Shown: piece by piece, positions 1 to 8,549 of the stretch
Numbering within the stretch: position 1 is the stretch's first letter
How the letters are laid out: the number at the start of each line of letters is the position of its first letter
NCBI GenBank assembly: GCA_007692435.1
Contig: RECA01000094.1
Coordinates: 1-44,946, forward strand
DNA: 44,946 nucleotides
Direction: 5' to 3'
Source of the DNA: Thioalkalivibrio sp.
Lineage (GTDB): Bacteria > Pseudomonadota > Gammaproteobacteria > Ectothiorhodospirales > Ectothiorhodospiraceae
Translations under genes and position numbers: made by a program
The notes under the pieces: model-generated
Database searches by the model: none
The model's input: only the letters and a program-made list of their open reading frames with translations
Told to the model about the DNA's origin: nothing

Positions 1-117
1 CTACGGTGCTGAACCTGGCCCCCGTGGGAGGCGAGCCCTCTCGGCGATTCCGGCGTCGGGGCATGTCGCCCAGGGGGCTGGCCTCCTACGGTGCTGGACC
101 CTGCCCCCGTGGGAGGC
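1..117. repeat. Two copies of a palindromic intergenic repeat
   Basis: Two similar units lie at 1-32 (cut by the window start) and 81-117, sharing CTACGGTGCTG and GCCCCCGTGGGAGGC. The complete unit folds as GCCTCC-ACGG paired with CCGT-GGAGGC, with one mismatch and a C-rich loop. No T-run follows on either strand, so a REP-like palindrome fits better than a textbook terminator. It lies just beyond the stop of the minus-strand outer-membrane gene and could still act as its transcript end. Confidence 0.5.
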
Positions 118-125
118 GCGCTGAT

Positions 126-878
126 TCAGAAATTGAGGCCCATCTCGAAGCCGATCACCGAGTCGGGGGAACCCTCGCCACCCTGGAAATCGAGGCGGTC
201 GCTCAGCCAGTCGCGCGAGGAGCCGAACCCGTAGTCGTCGTAGAAGAGACTCAGGGACATCTCGGTCTGGTTGCTGAAACGCAACCTGCTGTCGAGGCTG
301 AGGTAGCCAGCGCTGCGCGAGGTATCGCCCCGGTGGCCATGGAAGGCGCTGACGGCATCCGGCTCGCCCACCAGCGGATGGCGCAGGCCGACGCGCACCC
401 GGCTGTGCAGGTTGCCGGTCTGGTAGGTCGGACCGGTGCTGAAATCGGTCACCACGAAACGGCTGCTTCCGGAGAAGGCGTCATCGGGGAACCAGGCCTC
501 CGCGTCCCCGGATGAACCCAGCCCGAGGCCCACGTCGAAACCGTAACCGAAACCGGTGCTGCCGAAGTGCTGGATGAACCCGCCCCGGGTCTCGAGCGCG
601 CGATCGGCGCCCCCCGGGCTGCTCACCGAGGGCATCCGCATGGAGCGCACCTCGATGTTGAGCTCCCGGCCCCGCTGCACGTCGTTGCGGAACCCCGGAC
701 GGAGGCTGTCGGCTCCCGAAAAGACATCGAGCGTCGACAGGGCGTCCTGCCCGGGGGTGTAGGAGAGTTCGTACAACGAGCGGGTATCCGCATGCAGCGG
801 GGACAGCAATAGCGCAACCGGGACGGCGACAAGCGCCGCGCACCCCGCCATCCTGCCCATTTCGCGCCATACGTTCAT
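126..878 (-). CDS. Predicted outer-membrane beta-barrel protein, family unknown
   Basis: A 250-residue protein. Residues 1 to about 30 form a signal peptide with a hydrophobic core (AALVAVPVALLL) ending near LHADTRS. The mature part is rich in Gly, Ser, Asp and aromatics, with alternating hydrophobic and polar residues typical of transmembrane beta strands. It ends in GLNF, and a terminal Phe is the usual assembly signal for outer-membrane barrels. I do not recognise the family. It lies downstream of hinT on the same strand with a 65-bp gap and a modest purine-rich site (GGGAGAG) before the ATG. Palindromic repeats follow its stop. Export and a barrel fold are inferred from composition and the C-terminus only. 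Confidence 0.6.
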   Translation of the reverse strand: MNVWREMGRMAGCAALVAVPVALLLSPLHADTRSLYELSYTPGQDALSTLDVFSGADSLRPGFRNDVQRGRELNIEVRSMRMPSVSSPGGADRALETRGGFIQHFGSTGFGYGFDVGLGLGSSGDAEAWFPDDAFSGSSRFVVTDFSTGPTYQTGNLHSRVRVGLRHPLVGEPDAVSAFHGHRGDTSRSAGYLSLDSRLRFSNQTEMSLSLFYDDYGFGSSRDWLSDRLDFQGGEGSPDSVIGFEMGLNF

Positions 879-943
879 ATTCGCTCTCCCGGCATGTCCA
901 GTGCTGTCCGAGGCCGATAGCTATCTAATCGTATAGACCATTA

Positions 944-1288
944 TCAGCCAGGTGGCCAGGACAAGTTGCGTCCACCCAACACGTGCAGATGGATATGATA
1001 CACCGATTGCCCCCCTCCGTGACCACAGTTCATCACCGTTCGGTAACCTTTTTCTTCCAGATCCAGCTTCCGTGCGACTTCGGCGCCTGCCAGCATCACG
1101 TCTCCCAGCACCTCCCGATCCTCCGGCGCCGTGTCGTCGAGCGTGGCGATGTGCCGGCGTGGAATCACCAGCGCGTGCTGGGGCGCGACCGGGTTCAGGT
1201 CGTGGAACGCGAGCACCGACTCGGTCTCCAGGATGATCCGCGGCTCCATCTCGCCGGCCGCGATACGGCAGAATACGCAATCGGTCAT
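944..1288 (-). CDS. hinT: HIT-family purine nucleoside phosphoramidase (HinT-like)
   Basis: A 114-residue protein of normal HinT length. It starts MTDCVFCRIAAGE, the classical N-terminus with a CxFC pair, and carries the catalytic histidine triad in YHIHLHVLGG near residues 97-106. Proteins of this family hydrolyse AMP-NH2 and aminoacyl adenylates in the cytoplasm. I chose the ATG at 1288 because the upstream extension in the same frame (to 1474) runs into recR and lacks family similarity. It is the last gene of the minus-strand cluster ffs-dnaX-ybaB-recR-hinT, 55 bp after recR. Confidence 0.9.
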   Translation of the reverse strand: MTDCVFCRIAAGEMEPRIILETESVLAFHDLNPVAPQHALVIPRRHIATLDDTAPEDREVLGDVMLAGAEVARKLDLEEKGYRTVMNCGHGGGQSVYHIHLHVLGGRNLSWPPG

Positions 1289-1343
1289 TGGGTAGGTCTC
1301 CCGGCTGTCAGGCCCGCAGGCTTCGGGGCCAGTGAGTGGTCCG

Positions 1344-1934
1344 TCAGTAATCGCGGCGACCGGACAGCGCGTGCGCGAGCGTCCCGGCATCGAGGTACTC
1401 GAGCTCTCCGCCCGTCGGCACCCCCTGCGCGATCCGCGTGGCCCGGACGCCGTGGCGCGCGGCCATCTCGGCAATGTAGTGCGCGGTCACCTCACCCTCG
1501 ACGGAGGCGTTCGTCGCCAGAATGAGTTCCCGGACGGCACCGTCCTGCAGCCGCTTTTCGAGCCGGTCGAGGCCGAGATCCCCGGGACCGATACCGTCCA
1601 GCGGCGACAGCCGGCCGAGCAGCACGTGAAACAGTCCCCGGAAGTCGGTCGCCGATTCGATCGCCAGCACGTCGCCGGGGGTCTCGACCACGCAGATGAT
1701 CCCGGCGTCCCGCCCGGTGTCGAGGCACCGTGCGCAGGTCTCCGCGGCCGTCAGCGTGCGGCACACGGAACAGTGGCCGACCGTATCGACCGCCGACACC
1801 AGCGCTGCCGCCAGGCGCCGCGCACCGGCTCGGTCGCGTTCGAGAAGGTGCAGCGCCATCCGGCGCGCCGACTTCGCGCCAACGCCGGGAAGACAGCGCA
1901 GGGCGGCGATCAGTTCGTCGAGGACCGCTTCCAC
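1344..1934 (-). CDS. recR: Recombination mediator protein RecR
   Basis: A 196-residue protein close to E. coli RecR (about 201 aa). Visible in order are the N-terminal helix-hairpin-helix ([20 protein letters not shown]), the four-cysteine zinc finger (CSVC...CARC, about residues 55-70), the Toprim domain ([35 protein letters not shown]) and the C-terminal [11 protein letters not shown] element. RecR works with RecF/RecO to load RecA on gapped DNA. Translation appears to start at GTG, with an AGGGG site about 10 nt upstream. The 31-bp gap to ybaB and the conserved dnaX-ybaB-recR order support one operon. Confidence 0.95.
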   Translation of the reverse strand: MEAVLDELIAALRCLPGVGAKSARRMALHLLERDRAGARRLAAALVSAVDTVGHCSVCRTLTAAETCARCLDTGRDAGIICVVETPGDVLAIESATDFRGLFHVLLGRLSPLDGIGPGDLGLDRLEKRLQDGAVRELILATNASVEGEVTAHYIAEMAARHGVRATRIAQGVPTGGELEYLDAGTLAHALSGRRDY

Positions 1935-1965
1935 AGGGCGCCGCCCCTGCCGTGGCGCAGCCGCC

Positions 1966-2292
1966 TCAGAACGGCAGTTTCATGCCGGCGGGAAGACCCA
2001 TGCCCTCGGTAAGACCGGCCATGCGCTCCTGGGCAGCCGCCTCCGCCTTGTGCACCGCGTCGTTGATCGCCGCGGCGACCAGGTCCTCGATCATGTCGCG
2101 GTCGTCCTCGAACAGGCTCGGATCGATGTTCACGCGGCGCACCTCGTGCTTGCCGGTCATCACCACCCGTACCAGTCCGCCGCCGGCCTGGCCGTCGACC
2201 TCCATGTTGGCCAGTTCCGACTGCACCTTCTGCATGTCTTCCTGCATCTTCTGGGCCTGCTTCATCAAGCCGCCCAAGCCACCCTTCATCAT
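1966..2292 (-). CDS. ybaB: YbaB/EbfC family nucleoid-associated protein
   Basis: A 108-residue protein matching YbaB/EbfC: an N-terminal helix with Gly and Met ([20 protein letters not shown]), then [18 protein letters not shown] and a helical C-terminus ([22 protein letters not shown]). Family members are DNA-binding dimers that coat the nucleoid. It sits between dnaX and recR, its standard place. Either of the first two Met codons could be the start; I used the first, at 2292. The stop is 53 bp from dnaX's stop and the genes are probably co-transcribed. Confidence 0.93.
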   Translation of the reverse strand: MMKGGLGGLMKQAQKMQEDMQKVQSELANMEVDGQAGGGLVRVVMTGKHEVRRVNIDPSLFEDDRDMIEDLVAAAINDAVHKAEAAAQERMAGLTEGMGLPAGMKLPF

Positions 2293-2345
2293 CGCTGTTC
2301 GCTCCTGATCATCTGACTGCCTGTGCTGGATAGCGCCCGGGCCGG

Positions 2346-4214
2346 TCAGCGCACGGGCTGGTCGACCGTCCCGGCACCGTCGCCGTGATCGACCAGCTGC
2401 ACCCGGGCAACCTCGGCCCCGAAGGTTTCACGCAATGCCGTGATCACCGGGTCGGCCCGGACCTCGGACTCGGCCCTAGCCTGACGTTCCGCCGCCTCCG
2501 CCGCAAGCCGGGCCGCGGGCGTGTTCGCGGACGCCTCGCTCTGCTCCCGCAACTCCAGGCGGATCTCATCGCCGAGGGCCTGCGCAAGTGCCTCGGTCAG
2601 CCGCGCGAGGCCGCGGCCCGTGCACAGCATGCGGTGCGCGGGCTGGACCGCGATCACGACCCGTTGCCGGTCATGTTCGACCAGGTCCGCGTTCAGCGCG
2701 AGTTCCCGGGTCGGGCCGGGGTTCAGGGAATGCGCGAAGGCGTGCCAGTCCAGCGGCGCCGGCTCCGCGACCCGGCCGGCGGCCGGGTCGACGGCCGCCG
2801 CGCGCGGCTGCACCGGTGAATGCACCGGCGACTGTACCGGCGGATCCGGCACGGGCGCGGCAACCTGCGGCCGGCGGCTGCCCTGCCCCGCGGTGTCCCG
2901 GGGCTCCCGGCCGGACGCAACCGGACTGGCGGCGCCACCCGGCCCGGCCGGTGCGGGCGGTTCCGGGGCCCGCGTCGACGGGCGCGCAGCGGCGTTCCCG
3001 CGGGCCGCGGTATCCGGCCGCGCCCGCTCGGGGGCCGGGCGTTCGGCGCGGGGTCCGCGCCCGGGGGCGCCGGAATCCCTGGACGGCGGCGCCTCGGGCC
3101 GAAAGGCAAGGACGCGCAGCAGTGTCATCTCGACGCCGATGCGCGGGTCCGGCGCGTGCGGCAGGTCGCGCCGCCCGTGAAGCAGGATCTGATAGGCGAG
3201 CTGGATGTCCTCCGGTGCCTCGCGCGCGGCCGCCTCACGCTGCCACGCGGCGAGCCCGTCATCGGCTGCGAGCCCTTCATCGGGACCGGCTTCGGATCCG
3301 GTCGCCGCGGGATCGCGTGCCACGGCCTGGCGCACTGCCACCGTGTGCACGAGCGACGCGAGCGCGTCGAGCAGCCGCGGCCAGTCGGGCGCGAGGGCAT
3401 CCAGTTCGGCCAGGATTTCGAGCAGGCGCGGCCCGTCACCGGCCCAGGCGGCGTCGAGGAGCTCGGTCAGTCGTTGCCGCGGCAGCAGCCCGATCATGTC
3501 GCAGATCTCGGCCTCCGTGAGCCCCTCGCCGGAATAGGCGATCGCCTGCTCGGTGAGACTGAGCGCATCCCGCATGCTGCCCTCGGCCGCCTCGGCAAGC
3601 CGCAGCAGGGCACCGGGCTCGGCGGGAATCGCCTCGGCCGCGAGAACGGCCTCGAGGTATTCCGCCATCATCGCCGCCGACATCGGCTTCAGGTTGAACT
3701 GCAGGCAGCGGGACAGGACGGTGACGGGCAGCTTCTGCGGGTCGGTGGTCGCCAGCAGGAACTTCACGTGGTCCGGCGGCTCCTCGAGCGTCTTCAACAG
3801 GGCGTTGAAGCTCTTCTCGGAGAGCATGTGGACCTCGTCGATCAGGTAGACCTTGAAGCGGCCGGACACCGGCGCGTAGGACACGTTGTCCAGCAGTTCA
3901 CGGGTGTCGTCCACGCGGGTGCGGGAGGCCGCGTCGACCTCGATCAGGTCGAGATGCCGTCCCTCCGCGATCTCCGTGCAGGACCGGCACTTCCCGCAGG
4001 GCGTCGCGGTGACCCCGGTCTCGCAGTTCAGGCAGCGGGCCAGGATGCGGGCGACCGTGGTCTTGCCGACACCCCGGGTGCCGGAGAAGAGGTAGGCGTG
4101 ATGCAGCCGGTTGCCGTTCAGCGCATTCACCAGCGCCCGCACCACGTGGGGCTGCCCGACCATGTCCTCGAATCGTCCCGGGCGCCACTTTCGGGCCAGC
4201 ACCTGATGTGTCAT
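2346..4214 (-). CDS. dnaX: DNA polymerase III subunits gamma/tau (DnaX)
   Basis: A 622-residue clamp-loader ATPase. I start it at [12 protein letters not shown] (4214); the frame is open eight codons further but the family begins here. Visible are Walker A (GTRGVGKTT), the zinc-binding cysteines (CLNCETG...CGKCRSC), Walker B (LIDEVHML), the sensor/arginine-finger region ([18 protein letters not shown]), a Pro/Arg/Ala-rich linker (about residues 380-490) and a C-terminal tau-like domain. I see no A-rich slippery heptamer after domain III, so the E. coli gamma-producing frameshift is not evident. The gene lies directly downstream of the 4.5S RNA gene. Confidence 0.95.
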   Translation of the reverse strand: MTHQVLARKWRPGRFEDMVGQPHVVRALVNALNGNRLHHAYLFSGTRGVGKTTVARILARCLNCETGVTATPCGKCRSCTEIAEGRHLDLIEVDAASRTRVDDTRELLDNVSYAPVSGRFKVYLIDEVHMLSEKSFNALLKTLEEPPDHVKFLLATTDPQKLPVTVLSRCLQFNLKPMSAAMMAEYLEAVLAAEAIPAEPGALLRLAEAAEGSMRDALSLTEQAIAYSGEGLTEAEICDMIGLLPRQRLTELLDAAWAGDGPRLLEILAELDALAPDWPRLLDALASLVHTVAVRQAVARDPAATGSEAGPDEGLAADDGLAAWQREAAAREAPEDIQLAYQILLHGRRDLPHAPDPRIGVEMTLLRVLAFRPEAPPSRDSGAPGRGPRAERPAPERARPDTAARGNAAARPSTRAPEPPAPAGPGGAASPVASGREPRDTAGQGSRRPQVAAPVPDPPVQSPVHSPVQPRAAAVDPAAGRVAEPAPLDWHAFAHSLNPGPTRELALNADLVEHDRQRVVIAVQPAHRMLCTGRGLARLTEALAQALGDEIRLELREQSEASANTPAARLAAEAAERQARAESEVRADPVITALRETFGAEVARVQLVDHGDGAGTVDQPVR

Positions 4215-4255
4215 CGGCTCCTGCAGTCCTCGGTTCACCCCGCAGGGTCATGCAA

Positions 4256-4371
<116 letters not shown>

Positions 4372-4639
4372 ATAACGCTGTACCTGGGAAACCAGGCGAA
4401 CGGGGAAGGTTCCCGCTTTCGCAGGCTGCCGTCAACCGGGACGACGCGCCCGACCGCCTGCAACGCGGCCCCGACGGACCGATCCCGCCGGATCCATGAT
4501 TCGTTCCAGACTATGGGACCCATTCAATCATTCGATTGGCCATATCGCGACACGGGCCTTAACCTTGGTCGCGATTGCAGCCGAGGCTGCCCGACAGCAT
4601 TCATCCAGCCAACGATTCACTACAGCAAGGAGATCTTCA

Positions 4640-5386
4640 ATGAACCTGCAAGCACGAGAAGGACAGCGCGTACCCGAGGTCATGTTCCGTTGCCGGAAGG
4701 ACAACGAGTGGAACGACATCCGCGCCCACGACATCTTCGCCGGCCGCAACGTGGTGGTCTTCGCCCTCCCCGGCGCCTTCACCCCGACCTGCTCCTCGGC
4801 GCACCTGCCGCGCTACAACGAGCTGGCACCCGTATTCCAGGCCCACGGCATCGACGAGATCGTCTGCGTGTCGGTGAACGACGGCTTCGTGATGGAGGCC
4901 TGGCAGGCCGACCAGGGTGCGGACAGCGTCACCTTCCTGGCCGACGGCAACGGGGAGTTCACCGCGGGCATGGGCATGCTCGTGGACAAGTCGGACCTCG
5001 GCTTCGGCAAGCGCTCCTGGCGCTACTCCATGCTGGTGCGCGACGGGGTCATCGAAAAGCAGTTCATCGAGCCGGACGAGCCCGGCGACCCCTTCGTCGT
5101 CTCCGACGCGGACACCATGCTCGAACACCTCGCCCCGAATGCCTCGCGCCCGAAGGACGTGGTGCTGTTCACCAAGCCGGGCTGCCCGTACTGCAAGGCG
5201 GCGAAGGAAGACCTGCAGCAGGCCGGCATGGACTTCGAGGAGATCGTGCTCGGCCGCGACACCACCCTGCGCGGGCTGCGCGGCGCCACCGGGGCGATGA
5301 CCGTGCCCCAGGTCTTCATCGCGGGACACCGGATCGGTGGCTCGGAAGACCTGAAGGCCTGGCTGGTGGAGCGCCCGGCCGCCTGA
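4640..5386 (+). CDS. Peroxiredoxin-glutaredoxin fusion (PGdx/GarA type)
   Basis: A 248-residue two-domain thiol peroxidase. Residues 1 to about 160 are a Prx5-type peroxiredoxin with the peroxidatic Cys51 in [14 protein letters not shown]. Residues about 163-248 are glutaredoxin with the redox pair CPYC (172-175) and the cis-Pro TVPQVFI loop. Such fusions (Haemophilus PGdx, Chromatium GarA) reduce peroxides using glutathione or glutathione amide directly. The start is fixed by AAGGAG seven bases before ATG 4640. A palindrome, GCAGCC-GA-GGCTGC at 4577-4590, lies in the promoter region and could bind a regulator. The next gene is the matching disulfide reductase. Confidence 0.92.
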   Translation: MNLQAREGQRVPEVMFRCRKDNEWNDIRAHDIFAGRNVVVFALPGAFTPTCSSAHLPRYNELAPVFQAHGIDEIVCVSVNDGFVMEAWQADQGADSVTFLADGNGEFTAGMGMLVDKSDLGFGKRSWRYSMLVRDGVIEKQFIEPDEPGDPFVVSDADTMLEHLAPNASRPKDVVLFTKPGCPYCKAAKEDLQQAGMDFEEIVLGRDTTLRGLRGATGAMTVPQVFIAGHRIGGSEDLKAWLVERPAA

Positions 5387-5442
5387 ACCCGCCGTGCCCG
5401 GTACGTTAGAATCCGGGCACGACCCCAACTCATCACTTGCGG

Positions 5443-5463
5443 GCGCCCCGTCTACCGGGGCGC
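5443..5463. promoter_or_regulatory. Hairpin between the peroxiredoxin and reductase genes
   Basis: A perfect 8-bp stem, GCGCCCCG / CGGGGCGC, around TCTAC lies 31 bp before the reductase ATG. There is no T-run, so it may stabilise the processed mRNA or partly terminate rather than end the operon. A possible -10 (TAGAAT at 5407-5412) just upstream would give the reductase its own start; no convincing -35 accompanies it. Confidence 0.35.
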
Positions 5464-5494
5464 ATCCGCGTTCGGAAACTGAACAGGAGCCATC

Positions 5495-6886
5495 ATGGAA
5501 CAGTACGACATCCTCGTGATCGGCGGGGGCAGCGGCGGTCTGGCGGTAGCCGAACGGGCCGCGGAACACGGTGCCCGTGTCGCCGTCTTTGACCCGAGGC
5601 CCCTCGGTGGAACCTGCGTGAACCAGGGCTGCGTACCGAAGAAGCTGACGTGGTACGCGTCCCATCACATGAGCCACGCCCGCCACGCCCATGAGTTCGG
5701 TGCGGATGTCGAGGTCCGGGGCCTGCGCTATGCAGACCTGGTGCAGCAGCGCCACGACTTCCTCCGGATGCTGAACGACTACTGGTCCGGCTACCTCGAG
5801 CGGCTCGGGGTCCACCATGTGACCGAGCGGGCCGAACTGGTCGATGCCCGCACCGTGTCCGCCGGCGGCCGGGAGTACCGCGGCGAACGGGTGGTCATCG
5901 CGACCGGCGGCGAACCGATCGTGCCGCGCATGCCGGGACACGAACTCGGGGCCACCTCCGATGACTTCTTCCAGTGGGATGACCTGCCTCGATCCATCGC
6001 CATCATCGGCGCGGGGTACATCGGCCTGGAGATGGCCGGCATGCTGCGCTCCTTCGGCGTCGACGTAACGGTCATCGCGATGGAGGACCGGGTGCTCGAG
6101 ATGTTCGACCCGATGGTCAGCCACGTGCTCGAGCGCCACATGGAGGAACAGGGGATCGCGCGGCACCTCGGTGCGACGGTCACGGGTCTCGAGGGGACGC
6201 CGGGCGCGATCACCGTGCATGCCGGCGAGGGCCAGGGCCACGGTCCGTTCGAACGCGTGCTGTGGGCCGTGGGTCGACGCCCCAAGACCCGCGACCTCGG
6301 CCTCGACGCCGCCGGTGTCGAGATCCTGCCGAATGGCGTCGTTCCGGTGAACGAGTGGCAGGAGACCAGTGCTCCGGGCGTATTCGCGCTCGGCGACATC
6401 ATCGGCAAGGCGCCGCTGACGCCCGTGGCGATCGCGGCGGGACGCCGGCTGGCCGATCACTGGCTGGCGCCGGAGCGCAACCCCGTGCCGGTGGACTACG
6501 CGCAGATCCCGACCGTCACCTTCACCCATCCGCCCACGGGCGGTGTCGGCATGACCGAGCCCGCGGCAGTGCAGGCGTTCGGCGACACGGTGCGCGTCTA
6601 CGAGACCGAGTTCGGCGGTCTCGCCCGGGCCTTCGCGAAGGGGGACGTGGCACCGGTGGCGATGAAGCTGATCTGCGCGGGCGAGGACGAGCGCGTGGTC
6701 GGCATCCACATGGTCGGGGACGAGGTCGACGAGATGCTGCAGGGATTCGCGGTCGCGGTGCGCATGGGCGCGACCAAGCGCGACTTCGACCTTACCATCC
6801 CGCTGCATCCCACCAGTGCGGAGGAACTGGTGACGCTGAAGGTGGCGCGCCCCGGGCAGATGGACCCGATCGCCAACGCCGCCTGA
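5495..6886 (+). CDS. gor: Glutathione (or glutathione amide) disulfide reductase, NADH-type site
   Basis: A 463-residue flavoprotein disulfide reductase. It shows the FAD dinucleotide fold (VIGGGSGGLA), the redox-active GGTCVNQGCVPKK (Cys41/Cys46), a second nucleotide fold (GAGYIGLEMAG, 172-182), the FAD GD motif (FALGDI) and the C-terminal catalytic His in HPTSAEEL. In E. coli Gor the NADPH phosphate is gripped by Arg in VRKHAPLR; here the aligned stretch is AMEDRVLE, with Met and acidic residues, and the third position after the nucleotide-fold glycines is Gly rather than Ala. This predicts NADH use, as for Chromatium GarB. It lies 108 bp after the peroxiredoxin-glutaredoxin gene, with GAACAGGAG before the ATG. 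Confidence 0.9.
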   Translation: MEQYDILVIGGGSGGLAVAERAAEHGARVAVFDPRPLGGTCVNQGCVPKKLTWYASHHMSHARHAHEFGADVEVRGLRYADLVQQRHDFLRMLNDYWSGYLERLGVHHVTERAELVDARTVSAGGREYRGERVVIATGGEPIVPRMPGHELGATSDDFFQWDDLPRSIAIIGAGYIGLEMAGMLRSFGVDVTVIAMEDRVLEMFDPMVSHVLERHMEEQGIARHLGATVTGLEGTPGAITVHAGEGQGHGPFERVLWAVGRRPKTRDLGLDAAGVEILPNGVVPVNEWQETSAPGVFALGDIIGKAPLTPVAIAAGRRLADHWLAPERNPVPVDYAQIPTVTFTHPPTGGVGMTEPAAVQAFGDTVRVYETEFGGLARAFAKGDVAPVAMKLICAGEDERVVGIHMVGDEVDEMLQGFAVAVRMGATKRDFDLTIPLHPTSAEELVTLKVARPGQMDPIANAA

Positions 6887-6898
6887 ACCCTGACGTGG

Positions 6899-6923
6899 CC
6901 GGGGGTCGCAGCCGCGCCCCCGG
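6899..6923. terminator. Hairpin between convergent genes
   Basis: CCGGGGG / CCCCCGG form a 7-bp GC stem with an 11-nt loop, 12 bp past the reductase stop, in the 93-bp gap to the oppositely oriented nitroreductase gene. Position favours a terminator for the plus strand; the lack of a T-run lowers confidence. Confidence 0.35.
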
Positions 6924-6979
6924 TGCTTCCGGCCCCGGGCACCCGGCGCGGGTACCGCAAGGAAGCCGCCGCGTTGACC

Positions 6980-7948
6980 TCAGCTCCACTCGATCACGTC
7001 CGCCAGCGGCCGGCGCGGGGCCGGAGAGAGTCTGTAGGGGGCATAGCCGAGGCGCAGCAGGATCTGGGGCAGACCCTCTCCACCCACCAGTTCGCTCACC
7101 TGGCCACGCAGGGAGCCGATCTGGATCGGCTGGTTCAGGTAGGAGGCGCGCAGGCCGAAACTGCAGCCGACCAGCAGCACGCGCTGCAGCGCCTGCCCTG
7201 CCGCAAGCCAGTGCCGCGGGCCGTCGCCGTCGGTGCCGAGCACCGCCAGAAGCGGCGAGTTCTCCGCGAGCTCGCGATCCTTCGAAGCCACGCCGCCGCC
7301 CATGTTGAAGTTGCGCACCACCATCTGGGCGACCGGAGCGGTGAAGGCGGAGACGGTCAGTCCGTCGCCCTCCGATCGCGTGTGCATCCACGCGGCAAGT
7401 TCCCGGCGCCATTCCGGATCGCTCCACTGCAGCGCATCGGCCTCGACCACCAGCTCCACCGCGCGCCGGCGGCGTTCGTCGCTGACCAGCGGGCGCAGCC
7501 ATGCGCCCTCGGCCGCGGCGGCCTCCACCATCGCATCGACGGCCTCCTGCTCAACCGCACGCGACTCGAAGCGCGTCCTGCACGTTCGCCGCTCTTCGAT
7601 GAACTGGGCCAGATCCGCCTCGGGTACACGTTCGGCGGTATCGCGGGTAATCGCCACCCGGGACAGCCAGTCGGGCTCCTCGGGGTCCGGCAGCAGCCGG
7701 TTCTCCACCTGGAAATCGCGGTCGGCGGCCGCCAGCAGCAGGTTCAGCAAGGCGCAGCCGCAACTGATGGTGAGTTCCCGTCCATCGGGATCGTTGACCG
7801 GCAATGCCCGCGTCCGGTCCGCAAGCAGGTCCACGTAGGGTTCCCCGAGCAGGAAGAACCAGGGCTGGCTGTTGTGGCTGGATGGCGCCATGACCGCCCT
7901 GCCCACCAGATCGACGGCCTGTTCGCTCCAGTTGGGTGCCTCTGCCAT
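6980..7948 (-). CDS. Nitroreductase-family protein (Acg-like)
   Basis: A 322-residue protein of the long, two-lobed nitroreductase subgroup often annotated Acg family FMN-binding oxidoreductase. The N-terminal motif APSSHNSQPWFF is diagnostic; later segments (CGCALLNLLLAA, GGEGLPQILLRLGYAP) match the duplicated lobe. In Mycobacterium Acg the FMN is sequestered and catalytic activity is doubtful, so no substrate is assigned. I chose ATG 7948 (MAEAPNWSEQAV) because GGGGGAG precedes it by about five bases; the open frame extends 23 codons upstream without family similarity. Convergent with the reductase. Confidence 0.8.
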   Translation of the reverse strand: MAEAPNWSEQAVDLVGRAVMAPSSHNSQPWFFLLGEPYVDLLADRTRALPVNDPDGRELTISCGCALLNLLLAAADRDFQVENRLLPDPEEPDWLSRVAITRDTAERVPEADLAQFIEERRTCRTRFESRAVEQEAVDAMVEAAAAEGAWLRPLVSDERRRRAVELVVEADALQWSDPEWRRELAAWMHTRSEGDGLTVSAFTAPVAQMVVRNFNMGGGVASKDRELAENSPLLAVLGTDGDGPRHWLAAGQALQRVLLVGCSFGLRASYLNQPIQIGSLRGQVSELVGGEGLPQILLRLGYAPYRLSPAPRRPLADVIEWS

Positions 7949-8111
7949 CGCCACTCCCCCGCCACCCGCAAGCGTTCCGGCCGGGATGAATCGTCCCGGG
8001 GAACGCGAATGGTTCAACCCTGTGCCCGCATGGCGGGCCCGTCACCTCTACAGTCTAGTCGGTTCGGCAGAAACTGCGCGGGGTGACGGCCGCACCGGCG
8101 CCCAAAGGGAC

Positions 8112-8160
8112 CGGGGCGTCTGCATCTGCCGACTCCGGACCGGCAGGTGCAGACGCCCCG
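8112..8160. terminator. Long 20-bp-stem hairpin
   Basis: Arms at 8112-8131 and 8141-8160 pair over 20 bp (starting CGGGGCGTCTGCA) around a 9-nt loop, with only one T-G wobble. It lies 60 bp past the stop of the 38-residue membrane-protein gene on the minus strand, so it may end that transcript. No T-run follows on either strand. The stem is unusually long and regular for a terminator in this window. Confidence 0.45.
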
Positions 8161-8219
8161 CAACGGCCGCCGGCGCGCGTTCGGGCACGCGCGCCGACCA
8201 TCCTGCGGGGCACAGGCCT

Positions 8220-8336
8220 TCAGCCCTCACGGCAGCCTCCGAGGGGACAGTCGTTACGGAAGATGAGGTGCAGGATCAGGCCAACGATCGCGGCGGTCGC
8301 GCCAAGGCCCAGCAGGGTAAGATTGTCGAAGTACAT
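8220..8336 (-). CDS. 38-residue single-pass membrane protein, unknown function
   Basis: A small frame missed by usual length cut-offs. It reads MYFDNLTLLGLGATAAIVGL, then ILHLIFRNDCPLGGCREG and TGA. One membrane helix (about residues 6-26) is followed by a basic residue and a short tail with two cysteines four residues apart (CPLGGC). A good ribosome site, GGAGAAAGGAC, sits five bases before the ATG. The tail recalls small cysteine-tailed membrane proteins such as FeoB-associated ones, but no feo gene is near, so I give no function. The coding case rests on the ribosome site, the clean helix and the downstream hairpin. Confidence 0.55.
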   Translation of the reverse strand: MYFDNLTLLGLGATAAIVGLILHLIFRNDCPLGGCREG

Positions 8337-8476
8337 GTCCTTTCTCCAAGAGTCATATCGTTAACGGTCGAATGCGCAGGGCAACCATCGCCGGCCGCCG
8401 CTGGAGCCCGCAGCTTGCGGGCAGCGTGAGCCGGTACGATGGGGTCTTGTGCGCAGGGTGAAAGATACCGAAGGCG

Positions 8477-8515
8477 TGTTACACGCGAATTTCCTGATAT
8501 GCTGATTTTGTAACA
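8477..8515 (+). promoter_or_regulatory. Candidate ompR promoter region with inverted TGTTAC/GTAACA boxes
   Basis: TGTTAC (8477-8482) and GTAACA (8510-8515) form an inverted pair around an AT-rich stretch holding a possible -10, TATGCT (8498-8503). OmpR sites in enterics contain TTTTGTAACA-like half sites, and TTTTGTAACA is present here exactly (8506-8515). Autoregulation of ompR-envZ is therefore plausible. No good -35 is seen. Confidence 0.35.
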
Positions 8516-8549
8516 GTGTGTTTCAGCGCGGCACACGCGGAAGGCAGCC

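Noticed and set aside
2346-4214. Programmed frameshift making the short gamma form of DnaX
   Set aside because: No A-rich slippery heptamer with a downstream stem is visible after the third domain.
4637-6808. A 723-codon open frame on the minus strand across the peroxiredoxin and reductase genes
   Set aside because: It is antisense to two clearly coding genes with catalytic motifs, has a His/Arg-rich composition and no family features; it reflects high third-position GC.
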